Assembly (NCBI GenBank): GCA_013420905.1
Contig: JAAXNY010000003.1
Span: 1-64,000 of the forward strand
Length of the DNA: 64,000 nucleotides
Reading direction: 5' to 3'
Source of the DNA: Collybia mongolica
Taxonomy: Eukaryota > Basidiomycota > Agaricomycetes > Agaricales > Clitocybaceae
The notes under the pieces are model-generated. The model searched no databases and was not told the DNA's origin. It worked only from the letters and a program-made list of their open reading frames with translations. Position numbers and translations under genes: made by a program. Below are positions 6,058-17,604 of this stretch, piece after piece (position 1 is the first letter of the stretch; the number at the start of each line of letters is the position of its first letter).

Positions 6058-8793
6058 CTAGACGACTCGTGAACTGAGACGGAGGAATTCTGCGGCCAGC
6101 TGCTCACTGCCTCGAATCCAGGCGACCGTTTTCGTCTCGTAGTGCTTGACCTTTTCCTTCCACTTCTTTGAGCCTTTAATGTCCAACGCTTTCTTTTCGA
6201 AATCCTGCAACCGCAGCTGGTAGAAATTCTCAGCGGCGGGCGACCATTGATCACCGTAAAGTCCCGACGACTTCCAAATCAGGTGCTTGGGCCACCACGA
6301 CGCATGAGTGACGGTGCCTTTGTTGGTAGCGTCGGGGATGTGGTAAACGCCGCTAACAATGTCTAGAATCTCCTCGCTGATACCGTCATCAAGGAAGTAC
6401 TTGTCGCCATGCTGTGCAATAACCTGATCGCATGAGGAAGGTCCATCAAGCACAGTGGAATCTGAGACGTGGCCAGACGCGAGTCTCCAGACGATTCCAC
6501 CAAGCATTCTCAGGACGCGACCCCTGGACGATGAGAAAACGTTCTCTCGCGCAAGTAGGTAAGCGTTGTAGTCGTTGTCATCCGGCTGATAGGTAATTGT
6601 GCGAAAGCCGAGTCCTGTCGACTTAGACCTCCAGAGAGATTTCGGTGGCAATGTATCCGTCTCGATGACGGTACGAAAGGGAATAGCCAATTCCAGCAGG
6701 CCACGCGCGATCTCGAGCATTGTCGCCCAGCCCCTGCGGTATACCAAGAGAACTGCTGTTGCGCTCCACAGAGCAACATACCAAGGGGATGGATCGTCCG
6801 ACTTGGCAGGCGGACGGAGAATGTAGACCGTCGAAGCGTCCTGATCAATGCGCTGGAGCCTAACCCTGGAGAGGTCGCAGATGAAACTGGGAGCTTCTAA
6901 TTTACGGCTTATGTCCCAGGACGGCGGCAGTTGGCGATAGCTCAATGTATAGTTCCCCGATGTGTTGTAAAAGTCGACGAGCGCCCTTAAGGCCAGTGGC
7001 GGGAGCGCTTCTTGAGAATACAGAAGGAATTTAAGGACCTCCAAGTGCTTCTCTCGCTGCTGGGCATATTTTCCGCCATGAACCTGCGGGTTCCAACTGG
7101 ATCCTTGCAGTAACAGGTCGAAGCCGTGTCTTCTGCGGAGGTACTCGACCACACTCAAAATGGAGAGCGTGTAAGGCATCGGAGGAGCAGCTTCCACCGC
7201 AGGCTTGAACATTGCATCGCGAACGTCTTTCGACTGTGCTGGGAGGGGTGCAACAGGAATGTCGTTCGACTGCTCGGGTAATCTTAGAACGGGAATGTCT
7301 TTCAAATGTTCCGGAAATGGGGGTGGTATTATATCATCGTAGTCGTCGTCGTAACCATAGGGATCACGGTTTATCCCATATTTCTCGGGGTGTTTTTCTC
7401 CTGGTGGGGGAGGCAGATGATGAACGAGATCCCATTCGTTACAGTATGACCAATAGAATCTACCCCACGCGTGTGTGTCCATGAATTCGAAATCCGCCTC
7501 TGCTTTCGTCACAATTGTCCGGCGATAAACGGTTGGGTCTTCTTCGTCTTTCTCCCAAACATAAACCGTGGATGTCTTACTCGGCCCGCTCTTGGTGGCA
7601 TAAGCTTCCCGGGACTCGCGACTCTGCTTCTCTGTAGGAGTCTCCACCTGAATCCGATGTTGTTGGGCTTTCTCTTTCCGTGCTTTGAAAGTTTCCCAGT
7701 CCTCTCCGGGCTTCTGACCAGACAGTGGATTGACGATCATCCTTCGATCAACAGGTGGAGGAGGAAGCTCCTCGTCATCCCATCGAGCATTCCCACGCAT
7801 AAGGTCAGATGGATCGTCGGGCAAGGTGATTGGGGCACCGGAACTAGGGATGGATGATATGGTGCCTTCGAACTTATATGTTCTTCTAGTGGGAAGCACG
7901 ATAGAGTCGTACTGAGCTACTCGTCGTTGCGCAATCTCAATGTAATCATCAGGTGGGTAGAATTCTACAAGCATATGAGCGTCCTGAGCCTGAATGTCCT
8001 TAACACCATGTCCCCATATGAACCATATCGGTACGCTGGCGCGGCAGAAATAAACCAGGTACGGACCCCATCTGGTTGCGTACGGATCAAGGAATGCGCC
8101 GGGTCGCAAACCCGGCGACAGATCACCAACGACGGACTCCTGGAGGAGATGGAGCCACGATCGAGATATGGGATCCAGGGCGCGGGTGGCGAGTCTAACA
8201 AACGCGTTTTGAAAGCAATTATCCTCGAATTCTCCCAACCATAGAGACAGCGCGAATGTAGTGCAGGCGGACATGACTCTAAATGCCCATATCGCTCGTC
8301 TGGCGCATACAATGGTTAACTCCTGTGTTTGATGAACATCGCGATAGCCTTGCTGCATAGGCCAAAGGGGCCAGGAGATCTTCGGGAACAAGTGGGCTTT
8401 TGGATGTTTTGCCATCAGGTAGAAGATAACGTCATGTAACGAGTCCTCCAGAGCAATCCATCGATTCATGAAACCTTGTTCCAGCACAAAGGACGAGTGT
8501 GTGCCAGGGACATGAATGGCGGCCTTCTTAAGCTCGGAAGGCGTGACAGCCAAAACCGAAAATATTGGCCCGTGGTGAATGGCCTTTTTCGGGTAATACG
8601 CCATGTATATCTCAGAATCTGAGAGAAAACACGTCGCGTTTGGGTCACCTTTAGGTTGGCGTGGGGAAGGCGATGAAGTGTGGATGGGGAGGGTACGACT
8701 ATATGGCGAGACTACGAGCCCTGATTGATTATGCCACATGAGGTGGCGGTGGACTTCTGGCAGTCGGCGTCGCTCGAAGCTCCGATCGTTCAT
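6058..8793 (-). CDS. Hypothetical protein, 911 aa, intronless
   Basis: This is a long uninterrupted ORF on the minus strand. The frame is open up to 8823, but the first ATG is at 8793. I recognise no catalytic domain. The N-terminal ~260 residues are hydrophobic-aromatic (HGPIFSVLAV, FVLEQGFMNRWIALEDSLHD). The middle (about 330-530) is charged and Pro-rich (PPPPVDRRM, DDDYDDIIPPPFPEH). The C-terminal part is Trp-rich (SWWPKHLIWKSSGLYGDQWSP). The style resembles large hypothetical families expanded in mushroom-forming fungi (from memory, not checked). An identical copy is at 60597-63332 and a decayed fragment at 39679. It is possibly a domesticated or mobile subtelomeric gene. Confidence 0.85.
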   Translation of the reverse strand: MNDRSFERRRLPEVHRHLMWHNQSGLVVSPYSRTLPIHTSSPSPRQPKGDPNATCFLSDSEIYMAYYPKKAIHHGPIFSVLAVTPSELKKAAIHVPGTHSSFVLEQGFMNRWIALEDSLHDVIFYLMAKHPKAHLFPKISWPLWPMQQGYRDVHQTQELTIVCARRAIWAFRVMSACTTFALSLWLGEFEDNCFQNAFVRLATRALDPISRSWLHLLQESVVGDLSPGLRPGAFLDPYATRWGPYLVYFCRASVPIWFIWGHGVKDIQAQDAHMLVEFYPPDDYIEIAQRRVAQYDSIVLPTRRTYKFEGTISSIPSSGAPITLPDDPSDLMRGNARWDDEELPPPPVDRRMIVNPLSGQKPGEDWETFKARKEKAQQHRIQVETPTEKQSRESREAYATKSGPSKTSTVYVWEKDEEDPTVYRRTIVTKAEADFEFMDTHAWGRFYWSYCNEWDLVHHLPPPPGEKHPEKYGINRDPYGYDDDYDDIIPPPFPEHLKDIPVLRLPEQSNDIPVAPLPAQSKDVRDAMFKPAVEAAPPMPYTLSILSVVEYLRRRHGFDLLLQGSSWNPQVHGGKYAQQREKHLEVLKFLLYSQEALPPLALRALVDFYNTSGNYTLSYRQLPPSWDISRKLEAPSFICDLSRVRLQRIDQDASTVYILRPPAKSDDPSPWYVALWSATAVLLVYRRGWATMLEIARGLLELAIPFRTVIETDTLPPKSLWRSKSTGLGFRTITYQPDDNDYNAYLLARENVFSSSRGRVLRMLGGIVWRLASGHVSDSTVLDGPSSCDQVIAQHGDKYFLDDGISEEILDIVSGVYHIPDATNKGTVTHASWWPKHLIWKSSGLYGDQWSPAAENFYQLRLQDFEKKALDIKGSKKWKEKVKHYETKTVAWIRGSEQLAAEFLRLSSRVV

Positions 8794-9740
8794 ATTGTAA
8801 CGTATCGTCGATCTACTGTACAAATGGGCCGCAATATAGACTAAATACGTGCTGAGTGTAATGAAGCCGATTGCTACGGATTGCCTGACAGGCGCGACGA
8901 AGTACAGCTAAGCAAGAGGCAATGGAAAACTGATGGAGACTATCAGCGATGCACGGCAGGACAATCATCACGGACGTACGGAGCTCCAACTGACCCGAAA
9001 CCTTTTCTATGAACGACCGAAGATCCCCAGGGGCAGTCTAACGGAAGAGCACAAGGTAACTCTTGAAACGTTACGCGAGTACGATCGTGTTCAGAGGGCC
9101 GCCAGCACAGGTGAGGCGTCGAGAAAGAAGGAGTAGTGTCAGGAGCAAACCCCGCAACTCTACTGTAGAACGAAGAGAGAAGATGGTATTGGGAGCAGGC
9201 CCCGCAACACCAAGTGGATCGTTGTTGAGGTCGTCGTGGTGTGGTGAAAGGTCGGTGGGGATGGGGTGGAAAGGAAGAAGTGACGAAAACGCGCCCAAAG
9301 AACAATTCAACAGTCAGGTGACAACTTATCGCCGAGATCACCGAGTCTGGAACACCGGCGGTCTATCGGTTCAATTATCGGACTCGTCACTTGTTCCGCA
9401 ACCTGTTCCGCTCCCACCACTACACAACGTACGGGGTCTGCCCCTGCGTCTGCCTTATACATCTCGGACTACTACAGCGTACGGGGTCTGCTCCTGCGCC
9501 TGTATCTCTTGTCGCCCGATTCCTCCATCCAAACTCGACACCCGAGGTTCGTCGAACCTCGCCGTTCTCGTGCATCGGGGCCCACTCCAGCCCACACAAA
9601 CTCCTGCGCCTACTCAAAAACTCAACTTCGCCTGTAAAGGGAGACATACTCACACCATATGACAAGGTTCATTAACTGAGCGTCGTCTCGCTCATGCTGA
9701 CCCACTCTATCACGTAGGTTCTATATACAATCCCCACCGC
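8794..9740. repeat. Block R, forward copy (large inverted-repeat arm)
   Basis: Non-coding. About 8890-9740 is an inverted match of 20838-21620, and related inverted copies lie near 24330-25110, 38739-39500 and 43640-44420. A direct copy is at 63430-64000. It contains P2 hairpins near 9137, 9189, 9426 and 9474 and a perfect P1 palindrome at 9543-9561. Short frames here are present in all copies but lack the codon constraint expected of a gene. Confidence 0.7.
9543..9561. repeat. P1 palindrome, perfect copy
   Basis: The sequence is CGAGGTTCGTCGAACCTCG: 9-bp inverted arms around a central T. It is one of at least 20 P1 sites in unit A alone. Confidence 0.85.
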
Positions 9741-10672
9741 GTATTTACGACACGACAAACGCCTGAACACCGCCTGAACGGCCTGGATACTGGGGTACTC
9801 CTTCGGACTGCAGGTGAAACAAGGTTTGTTGGTTCTCATCCTCGCATCTCATTTTTTAGGCAGGTACACTTGAGGTTCGTCGAACATCATGTTCCCGCCT
9901 CCCCGTGGTTGGCATCGGATCTTCGCCAAAAAGACACTTGGAGATGTGGCTTACTCTTGCTGCTTTTAGGGTAAGATGAACTTATATGGTCAGTGCCTCT
10001 TTCTGCGAGATCATCGCCATCTCAGTACTGACACATTTCTCTCGTAAAGTCCTGTATACCTGAGGTTCCTCGAACCTCGCCTTTCTCGTTTGAACCGGGT
10101 CTGATCCCCGCCGGCACTTTCTCAAGTCTACCGATCAAGTCGCCATCTTCTACATCCCAAATATTCAAAGAACCCAAACTACAAGGCCTTGAAACATCAA
10201 GCCGTCGAGTCTCAGCGCTCACCCCCTCCTGGAACAGAAACCTCCCCACCCCCCCAATCCCACCCCTGCCGATACGCAACGTACGGAGTTTCCTCCTGCG
10301 TTTTTTTTCTCCACTTTGAATGGAGGCCGCGTACGGCGGTTTCTCCTGCGCCTTCCTTCCTCCAACTCAGATGTCCGAATGCCTGACCACCGTCATAAAC
10401 GACTTGATTAACGGCGTACGTACACCCGAGGTTCGTCGAACCTCCCTGTGTCTCTAGCTTGCACTTACTCACTCTAACAGAATGCTCGAAACTACTTTGA
10501 TGGTACCTACGACCGCGTGCTGCCTGGCATAACTCCAGAAATCCGGCCTGAGGTAGAACAAGTTGCAAAACATAAAGTCGTAGTTGTGATTAGGTACAGG
10601 GCAGGGTGGTTAGGTACATGGGCAGGCTAGTAAATTCGTAACGATGGAATAGATATCCTATTGATGCGGGTC
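9741..10672. repeat. Non-coding repeat region with P1 and P2 hairpins
   Basis: No gene seen. P1-type palindromes lie at 9871, 10061 and 10427. P2 hairpins lie at 10278-10302 (10 bp plus a bulged C) and 10328-10352. The block 10010-10440 recurs directly at about 58000-58540 and inverted at about 23050-23560 and 23690-24080. Confidence 0.65.
10278..10302 (+). repeat. P2 bulged hairpin, best-formed copy
   Basis: AACGTA pairs with TGCGTT, a single C is bulged, and GGAG pairs with CTCC around a TTTC loop. Other copies change paired bases together (for example GGGG/CCCC at 9426 and GCGTA/TACGC at 16741). Confidence 0.75.
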
Positions 10673-13600
10673 CTACATAGACTCACGCTGTTTTTCCTTA
10701 CGCTTCGTCAACTTTCCGAAGGGGTTCTTGGATTTCGTAGTCGCGGGAGGAGGGCTCAATGGTTGGTTGTCTACAAGGCGGCGGCCAAATTGGCTAGGAC
10801 GGCGCATCGCCGGAACATCTAAACGTCCGTAGTCAAATGAATGCACCGTTTTCTCGAAGAGGGTCTTACTGGAAGTAGAACTAACACGCCTGTCCTCAGA
10901 AAATACATCGACAGACTGTTGGGATTCTCGTGATGGTTTGGATGGTCCCACATCAAATCGGGGGCCTGTAGAATGAACAAGATGCTATTCAGTTAACAAG
11001 ACACGGCACATATCACGGACGAGACACACCCGACGATGGCGGTACTGAGTTCGAAGACGAACTTGCAAGAGATGGGGCTTCATCCGAGCGTCCAGCCGAA
11101 GTCATGCTGCGTATCCATCCAGCGGGCCTTACCCATTTTTTCATGCGCATAGCTGCTGGTTGGACCATCTGGCGTTCCGGCGGGACGTGCGCTTCACGGT
11201 ATTTCCCAGTGAAGCCTTCGTGCTGGTTAGAGGCGCTCGACATCTCTTCATCGTCTTCTCCTACTGTGCGCTTCGTGATGCGCAGACGCTTCTTTTCCTT
11301 GCGAACCTCAGGGCTATCTGTCGTGGGGTTGAGTAAACAGCAATTTAAGTTGGGATATTTGAACTCACCGGGTTGAACGCTGCGTCCCCGTCGAGTTCCT
11401 TTTGGGTTTGGGTTATAGTTATGAGGCTCTGTTGTGGGCGGGACCGAGAAATCGGAGTTCATCAAGAAACCAAGGTCAGGAGACGATGCTACAGGTATGT
11501 TCCGAGATCAATAGGATGCGAAAAATGAAACGATTACAGTTTACATTGTAGTAACTCCGTGCGCGGCTCAGGAGTCTCACAATTTATGTGCTCGGGTCTG
11601 GGAACATTGCCGCCCACATCGGCAGGAGCGCCATATACGGGGGAAGTACTCTGAGGGAGATGACCGTCGTCGTTGGGAGCAAGAGACATAGCGTCACTGG
11701 CTTCGCCAAGATCGTTGCCATCGCTGATGCCTTCTTCGTCAGTAGTTGGAGCCACGGCGTCACCATCACTGATACCAAGGTCGTCTCCGTCGCTAGTACC
11801 AAGGGCCTCACCCTCACTGGTGCCGAGAGCTTCGCCATCGCTGGTACCACACAGATCGTCTCCAATACTTGCAGTGCCGTCGTCAGCAGCGAGCGCCGTC
11901 CCGGACTTCGATCCGTCAATGTCCATGGGGTCTCCTTCCGGTCGCTCGTCGACATCCATCGCATGACTGTTCTGGGCCTTTGGTCCATCATTCACCTTTT
12001 TATCAAGGACCATATCGTCTTCCTCAGCCCCCACTGTCTCTTTGACGAATTTTGCAGTGGCCTTCTTAGCCGCCCTCTCTTCTGCCTTTTGAGCCTTCTC
12101 CGCCCCCTTCTCCGCCTTTCGAGCCTTCTCCGCCTCTTTCTCTGCAATGCGTCCTCCCTTTTCCGCCTTCCGCTCCATTTTTTGCCTTTCCTTTGCCTCT
12201 TTATCCGCCGCCTTTCTTTGCTCCTTCTCCTCCTGCTTCTTTGACCTTTCGAGCTTCTTCCGTTCTCTCTCCGCTTCCTTCCGTGCAGCTGTTTCGGCTT
12301 TCTTTTGATGCCGCTTCGTGTCTAGAGCCTCGGGGTCATCGTCGTCGACATCATCCTGGGGATCCGCTAAGGATTTCCCCGAGAACAGGTCATACATCTC
12401 TGAACAACTTGTCAAAATCTGTCAAGAGGAGTCAAGTGATACGACACACCTTCGCCCTTTTTCTTATCGAGAAACGCGTCCATCAAGTATTTTTTCCCGC
12501 GCGCTAGAGAAGACAAGACGATGTCCGCTGTATCAGCCGCGAGGAGGGTGTAGGTAACCACGGTCTTCTTTTGGGGTTGTCGGAGCGCTCTGCCGAGAAT
12601 CTGGTGTTCTTCCTGAGCGCTCCAGGGCTGGTCCTATGAAGGAGATTAACACGTCGAAACATCGAATACCAGCTGCAGGACTCACAAGAAAAATAATCAC
12701 TGTGGCAACAGTGAGATTCAAGCCCGTAGAACCAACCGCCGATATGATCAAGACGCGATACGTAGGGTCTTCACAAAATTTCTTCACAATCCTCGCGCGC
12801 TGATTAAATGCCGTTTGCCCATCAATATACAGGAATCTGATCCCATACAGGGATAAGATCTAGGCGCAATCAGCACTGGAAAAAGGACGACCGTTACGAG
12901 ACGCTCACATTTCTAAGGAGCGGGCCAAGGCTGGGGTACTCCTGATAGATTAGAATCCTGCGTAAGAAAGTCGCAACTTCGCCGGTTGGAAGAGGTGGAA
13001 GAGTCGGGAAGCGCATCTGACCATTTTCAACAAGGGGTCGAGGCGCATCGTCGCGAGACAGGAGGTACTGGCAGAGCCGGGCGCAAGTATCAATTTTTGT
13101 GGATTTTACCTTCTCCCATGCTGCGAGACTCCCAAATCTGGGAGGAGGCACTGAGATATCCAAGCGCGCAAAGCCCATAGCCATGCGGTGTTCAATATAA
13201 AAACTCCTTGAAACTATTGTTAAAAGGCCGTTGGAAGATGAAACACTGTGAACCATCTGTCAATACAGTGTACAACGGAAATTTTCTCAACAACATCACC
13301 TCTCCTTCACTTTGTCCGCGAGTTCGGAGATGACCTCCATTTCGCGCGCCGTCAGATTTAGAATCACCAGATTTTCTTCGTGAGGTGGGAGTGGTACAAG
13401 ACACTGTTTCTTCCAATCAAGGCTCTCTTTGGTACGCCTAAGAATGCGCCCTTGGAATTGGCGTTGCATGCGCTGCGCAATGTCCACCACAGCAGAATCG
13501 ATTTCTACCGGCCCATCGACAGAGTCGTCTCCCCTTGAGCGTCGTATGACCGTTGCGTCCGACTTCTCTTCAGCTAGAGCATCTTCGCTGAAGAAATGGG

Positions 13601-15788
13601 GTATTCCGACCAATCTCCCCATGCTGGCGACGTCCTAAGTGGTCGTCGTTAGTATGTGGTACACATATTCTGACAATACTAGGTTTACCTTCGTCGATGT
13701 CTGAAGAGGTGTTCCTGTCATTATTTGACGGAAAACAGCCTGCTTCGACAGTGAGAGCGCAGCGCTGCCCTTAGTCCCCACGTTGCGAAAGCCATGGGCT
13801 TCATCAATTGTCACCGATAAATATTGCCTCCCATAGAGTGTGCTGCCGACAAGCAGCTTATACGAAGGAAGAGGAGTGGGATCTTCCCAAGGGAGTTTCT
13901 CCGATGATGGCTTCGCATAAATCAACGAATAATCTTGCAGGAGTGACTAATAGCTGTGGTTAGTAGTCGAAGAAAGACGACAATTAATCAGGCCTACCGA
14001 GTGTGATGCGAGTATGATAACGTTTCTGAGCTTGTGTTTCGACTTGGAAAAATCTCCCTCAGGGCCCCAGAACGCCTCATGTTGGGCTTTTCCGGTGCCA
14101 TATAATAAAATATCAAATGAACCTCCTCTAAATAGGGTTCTCACCTCGACCTCCCATTGAGACAGGAGCGTCCCGGGAACAAGAAACAAATGTGGGAGAT
14201 CGGGTATTTCCCGTTTGTCTCCCAAGAATGGGTTTTTTTCTGGAGATGAAGTTTCGTCAAACTTTGCGAGGAGCAGGTGGGCGAGGCAGGAACTAACCGA
14301 AAAAAGGGGGAAGCTCCTTTCCTACTGCTTGGCGCACTACACATTCAGCCAGAATAGCAACTGCCGTGATGGCTTGAAAAGTCTTGCCAAGCCCGACATC
14401 ATCAGCAACTAACACTCCCGTACATGCGCCAACAGCTGGAACTGGCTTGAAGACCATTCGAAACATGGCATGAACTCCAGCTTTTTGGTGCCAGTGGAGC
14501 TCTATGGGAACCATGTCTGGATTGTTCTGTGCTCGTTCAGGAGCAAATTCAGCAGCATGGGTGGGATCCCATGAGGTAAGTCCCCCACAGTGACGATAGC
14601 GATTGAAGACTACAGGAAGACCATCGAGAAAGCCAAGATTGTGCTCCAGATCAGCAGGAGACAACCCCATCTCAACCTCAACGCCAGGATCAGAACCGTC
14701 GATAGCTTCCCCAAATCGATATGAGAAGGCCGGCTGTTGGCCTTGCAGCTCGACATTATCGTCGCGGCCAAAAGAATCGAAAAACTCTCTATAGAGAGAG
14801 AGGACGTCTGCGACGTCTTGTTCGGAAGCCAGAGTTTGCAGCGCAGCATGGGTGACTTTGGTTAGTTCTTGAATAGAGTCAGCTATGATCCGCTCAAGAA
14901 ATATCAGAACGCTTACTCTTCTTTGCTTTTGCAACTTTCAGAACCTTCGCATCCAGGACAGCACCCAGCCCAGCCATAAGCTGCGTGAGTTCGGCTTCTA
15001 TACAACTCACTCTCTCCAGGGCTTGTTCCATTTGAAGAGACTCCGCAGCGGCCTTCCAGCGACTGACTTTGAGAATAACACTCGAAATCTGGCGCTTCGT
15101 AGGCGTGTCCTTACTGAGGCCTAGAGGGGTTGAGTAACGGCTCGAAATAAAAATCAAAGTCGGACATACCATCGAATGCGTCCATAGCGCCTTTCTCTAA
15201 AGCAACGAGGCGCTTAGAGGTGCGCTGTAGTTGGTTGTAGATGTTGATCCATGTGCGTTGCATGAGTGCGAGCGTCGGTGAGCGCAGCCCTGTACGGAGG
15301 AGACCAAGGGAATTACAAGCCTCTTCACCAAAGAGAGACCTCGCAACGTCGTCCACTGCAAGCGGTAAATATGTGGAGTTATGTGGGACATCGTCCAATC
15401 CACTCCCATCGCTGAGCGCAAGAGTCAATGGGTGCAGGTTTTTGACCTTGAGGATCTCTGTGATTTCGGCATGAATTTTCCTCTTCTGCCACAACTCCGT
15501 GACCCAGTTCCGCCACAAATCGCGCCCAGCGACACGGATGGAACCACGCCTGGAACTCGAGAACTTAATCCTCTCATCCTCGGTGCGCAATTTCTGGTAC
15601 TGGTCGAAGTAGAGTCCGATGAGGTTTGCGGTTTCTCGTGTCCAGCCCTCGGGAAGGAGGGAATCGTCATCCGGAAACAGCCCATGCTTCACACCAGTGA
15701 TTCGCTGCCAGCAAGGGTATCCCCAGGGCGCGCCATCGTGCATGACGTACAGCTGGGTGAGTGCGCTGTGAACCATATGGCTAGGCAT
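10673..15788 (-). CDS. SNF2-family DEAH helicase/ATPase, 13 exons, 1479 aa predicted
   Basis: Exons, 5' to 3' on the minus strand: 15788-15170, 15120-14917, 14867-14298, 14239-13998, 13946-13689, 13634-13300, 13206-12909, 12859-12686, 12633-12450, 12399-11545, 11488-11369, 11317-11030, 10965-10673. All phases agree and every intron is GT-AG; only the exon 6/7 junction is uncertain. The motifs of an SF2 SNF2 ATPase are in order: Walker A ADDVGLGKT (about 435), LFLVPGTLLSQW, DEAH (593-596), MTGTPLQTSTK, SAVGSTGLNLT, and motif VI HQILGRALRQPQKK (about 910-925). A long charged coiled coil (EKEAEKARKAEKG) and an acidic, repeat-rich C-terminus follow. It probably remodels chromatin or DNA. Start: first ATG, conserved in three partial copies. 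Confidence 0.82.
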
Positions 15789-17604
15789 GTTTCGAGCTAA
15801 GTGGGTGAGCGATGTCGAGGTTTGGAAAGGCAAGTAGGGAGGTGCAAATACTACGAGAAGGCGAATGACGAATATCCTTTCACCCTCACTCTTTTATAGA
15901 GAAAAGAAAATTGCAATAATACTGTGTATAGTGAAAAGAGTCTACACGAAAAATACCAGTTACACTATCAGAATGCAGCCAAGAGAAAACTCAAGCCTCA
16001 AAGAAACTCCAACGGACAAATGTGACGTTCAAGGAGGTGGTGTTAACACCTGGACCCACGTTTCAGAAGGCAAAATTAGACTAGCGGCGGATGCAGTATA
16101 CCTCATTCGAGACTCTTGGTTATTCATTCTTCATGGACATATGGAAGATTTCGAGACCAACTAACTAGAAGGAAATAATCAGATATCCATAAGAAGGAAA
16201 GCAAAAGAAACTTACGTAGAGTTGAGGAAACGGCCCGTGGAGCTTAAGAATAGAATTCGTATGTTTACTCCAATAACTAGGAAGCATATCATAAGACAAA
16301 ACTGACGGGGATTTAGGAACGCAAGCAGGACACTCACTGGTAAGGTGACCAGATGTATCTGGAGAAGTCGTTAGGCTAGACATTTGCTCAAGTGCATTTA
16401 TCGAAGCCGTATGCGCATGCAAGAGATGTATGGCGGCATCAAGCAAGTCACCAAGGTCACAGACGCAGGAGAGCTCCCCGTACGTTGTTAAACCAAACCA
16501 GACTCAGGAGTAACCCCCGTAAGTCGATCTAAGGCAAGTGGCTACGGTTTCTGCGAAAGTGGAGCAGCTCAGACGCAATGAAGACGGTAAGAATGGGGAG
16601 AGGAATTTTTTTTGTTAATTGTTTGTTGACCGTATTATTCTTTATTTGTTTGGATAGCTGGTGCGCGTTTCAAACTCCACACTTCTCCAACGTCGCGTCC
16701 TTCGCACTGGGGACTCTTAGTGGAGACTGAGGCTGCACCTGCGTACGGGGTTTGCTCCTACGCGGGATACTGCAACATGTGGGGTTTGCTCCTGTGTATG
16801 CATTTGGGATGTCATTCTCGTTGATGACAATTGTCCCTCCCAAGCACGCATTTTCTTGGCCAGTAAGTCAGTACCTCATCTTGCGGAGATTCACTTCTAA
16901 TTTTGTAGTAAATTAAACCCCTTTTCCGTGTTAGATTTGACGCGCTCCATTACAACAGACCTCCGCGCGAGGTTCGACGAACCACGGATTATCATTGGAC
17001 CGTTCCCTTCCAGACTCCTCCGTCAATTCCATATCAGGGTCCCCGATGTCTCATTACCGTCCGCAGTCCCGTATCAAGGGTTGTTGTACAGACAAACCGG
17101 GATGCTATGCTCAATTATCCCGTTTCCGCGATAGTCTCAACCAACTCCTTCCGGGATAGCAGACTTCTGTACGAAGTTTGACAAACTCCAAAAAATTGGT
17201 AAGCCACTCTATTCCTTTCTGATACCTTTATCCCAGAAACACCAAGGTCTTATCACATTCATTTTTCTGCAAACAGGGTTGCTGCACGGACGCACCACAG
17301 TGCGATTTTTTCTCCATTTCTTCCTGGTCTCGACCCGCTCTACCCATGACATCGGACTTCCGCATGAGGTTCAATGAAACATGCCACATTGTAAGTCGCA
17401 CCTTGCTTGGAATACCCCTCAGTTGATCTTAGAGTCTCGCAGATATCAATTGATCCGCCCGTAGTCCAATAATGAGCGATTTTGCGCCAGAGATACTCCC
17501 CAGTCCCCTTAATTAGAAATAAGCATTCTAATAGTATAAATACGTCCTAAAATATGTGAATATGGCTATACCTAAACCTCACCCTTACACTAATCGTATA
17601 CACA
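15789..17604. other. Intergenic region between divergent SNF2 and 855-codon genes
   Basis: Likely holds both promoters. About 15789-16600 recurs inverted at 21690-22310 and 40860-41650. It carries P2 hairpins at 16462-16489, 16741-16764 and 16774-16799 and a P1 palindrome at 16968-16986. The ORFs at 15865-16164 and 16165-16446 are preserved in copies only as part of the whole block and show no domain; I do not call them genes. Confidence 0.55.

Noticed and set aside
8794..8823. Upstream extension of the 911-codon gene (and the SNF2 gene to 15833)
   Set aside because: The extra codons begin at TTG; the first ATGs at 8793 and 15788 are the more likely eukaryotic starts.
9391..9675. Recurrent frame MFRNLFRSHHYTTYGVC and its partners in block R copies
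   Set aside because: The frames persist only because the block is duplicated; they run through P1 and P2 hairpins, differ in length between copies and contain no domain.
10673..15788. Subtelomeric RecQ (TLH-type) helicase
   Set aside because: The motifs (ADDVGLGKT, DEAH, TGTPLQ, GRALRQPQKK) and order match the SNF2 family, not RecQ.
15865..16446. Two frames of about 95 aa between the SNF2 and 855-codon genes
   Set aside because: No domain, biased composition, and broken or shortened in the inverted copies at 21684 and 40997.
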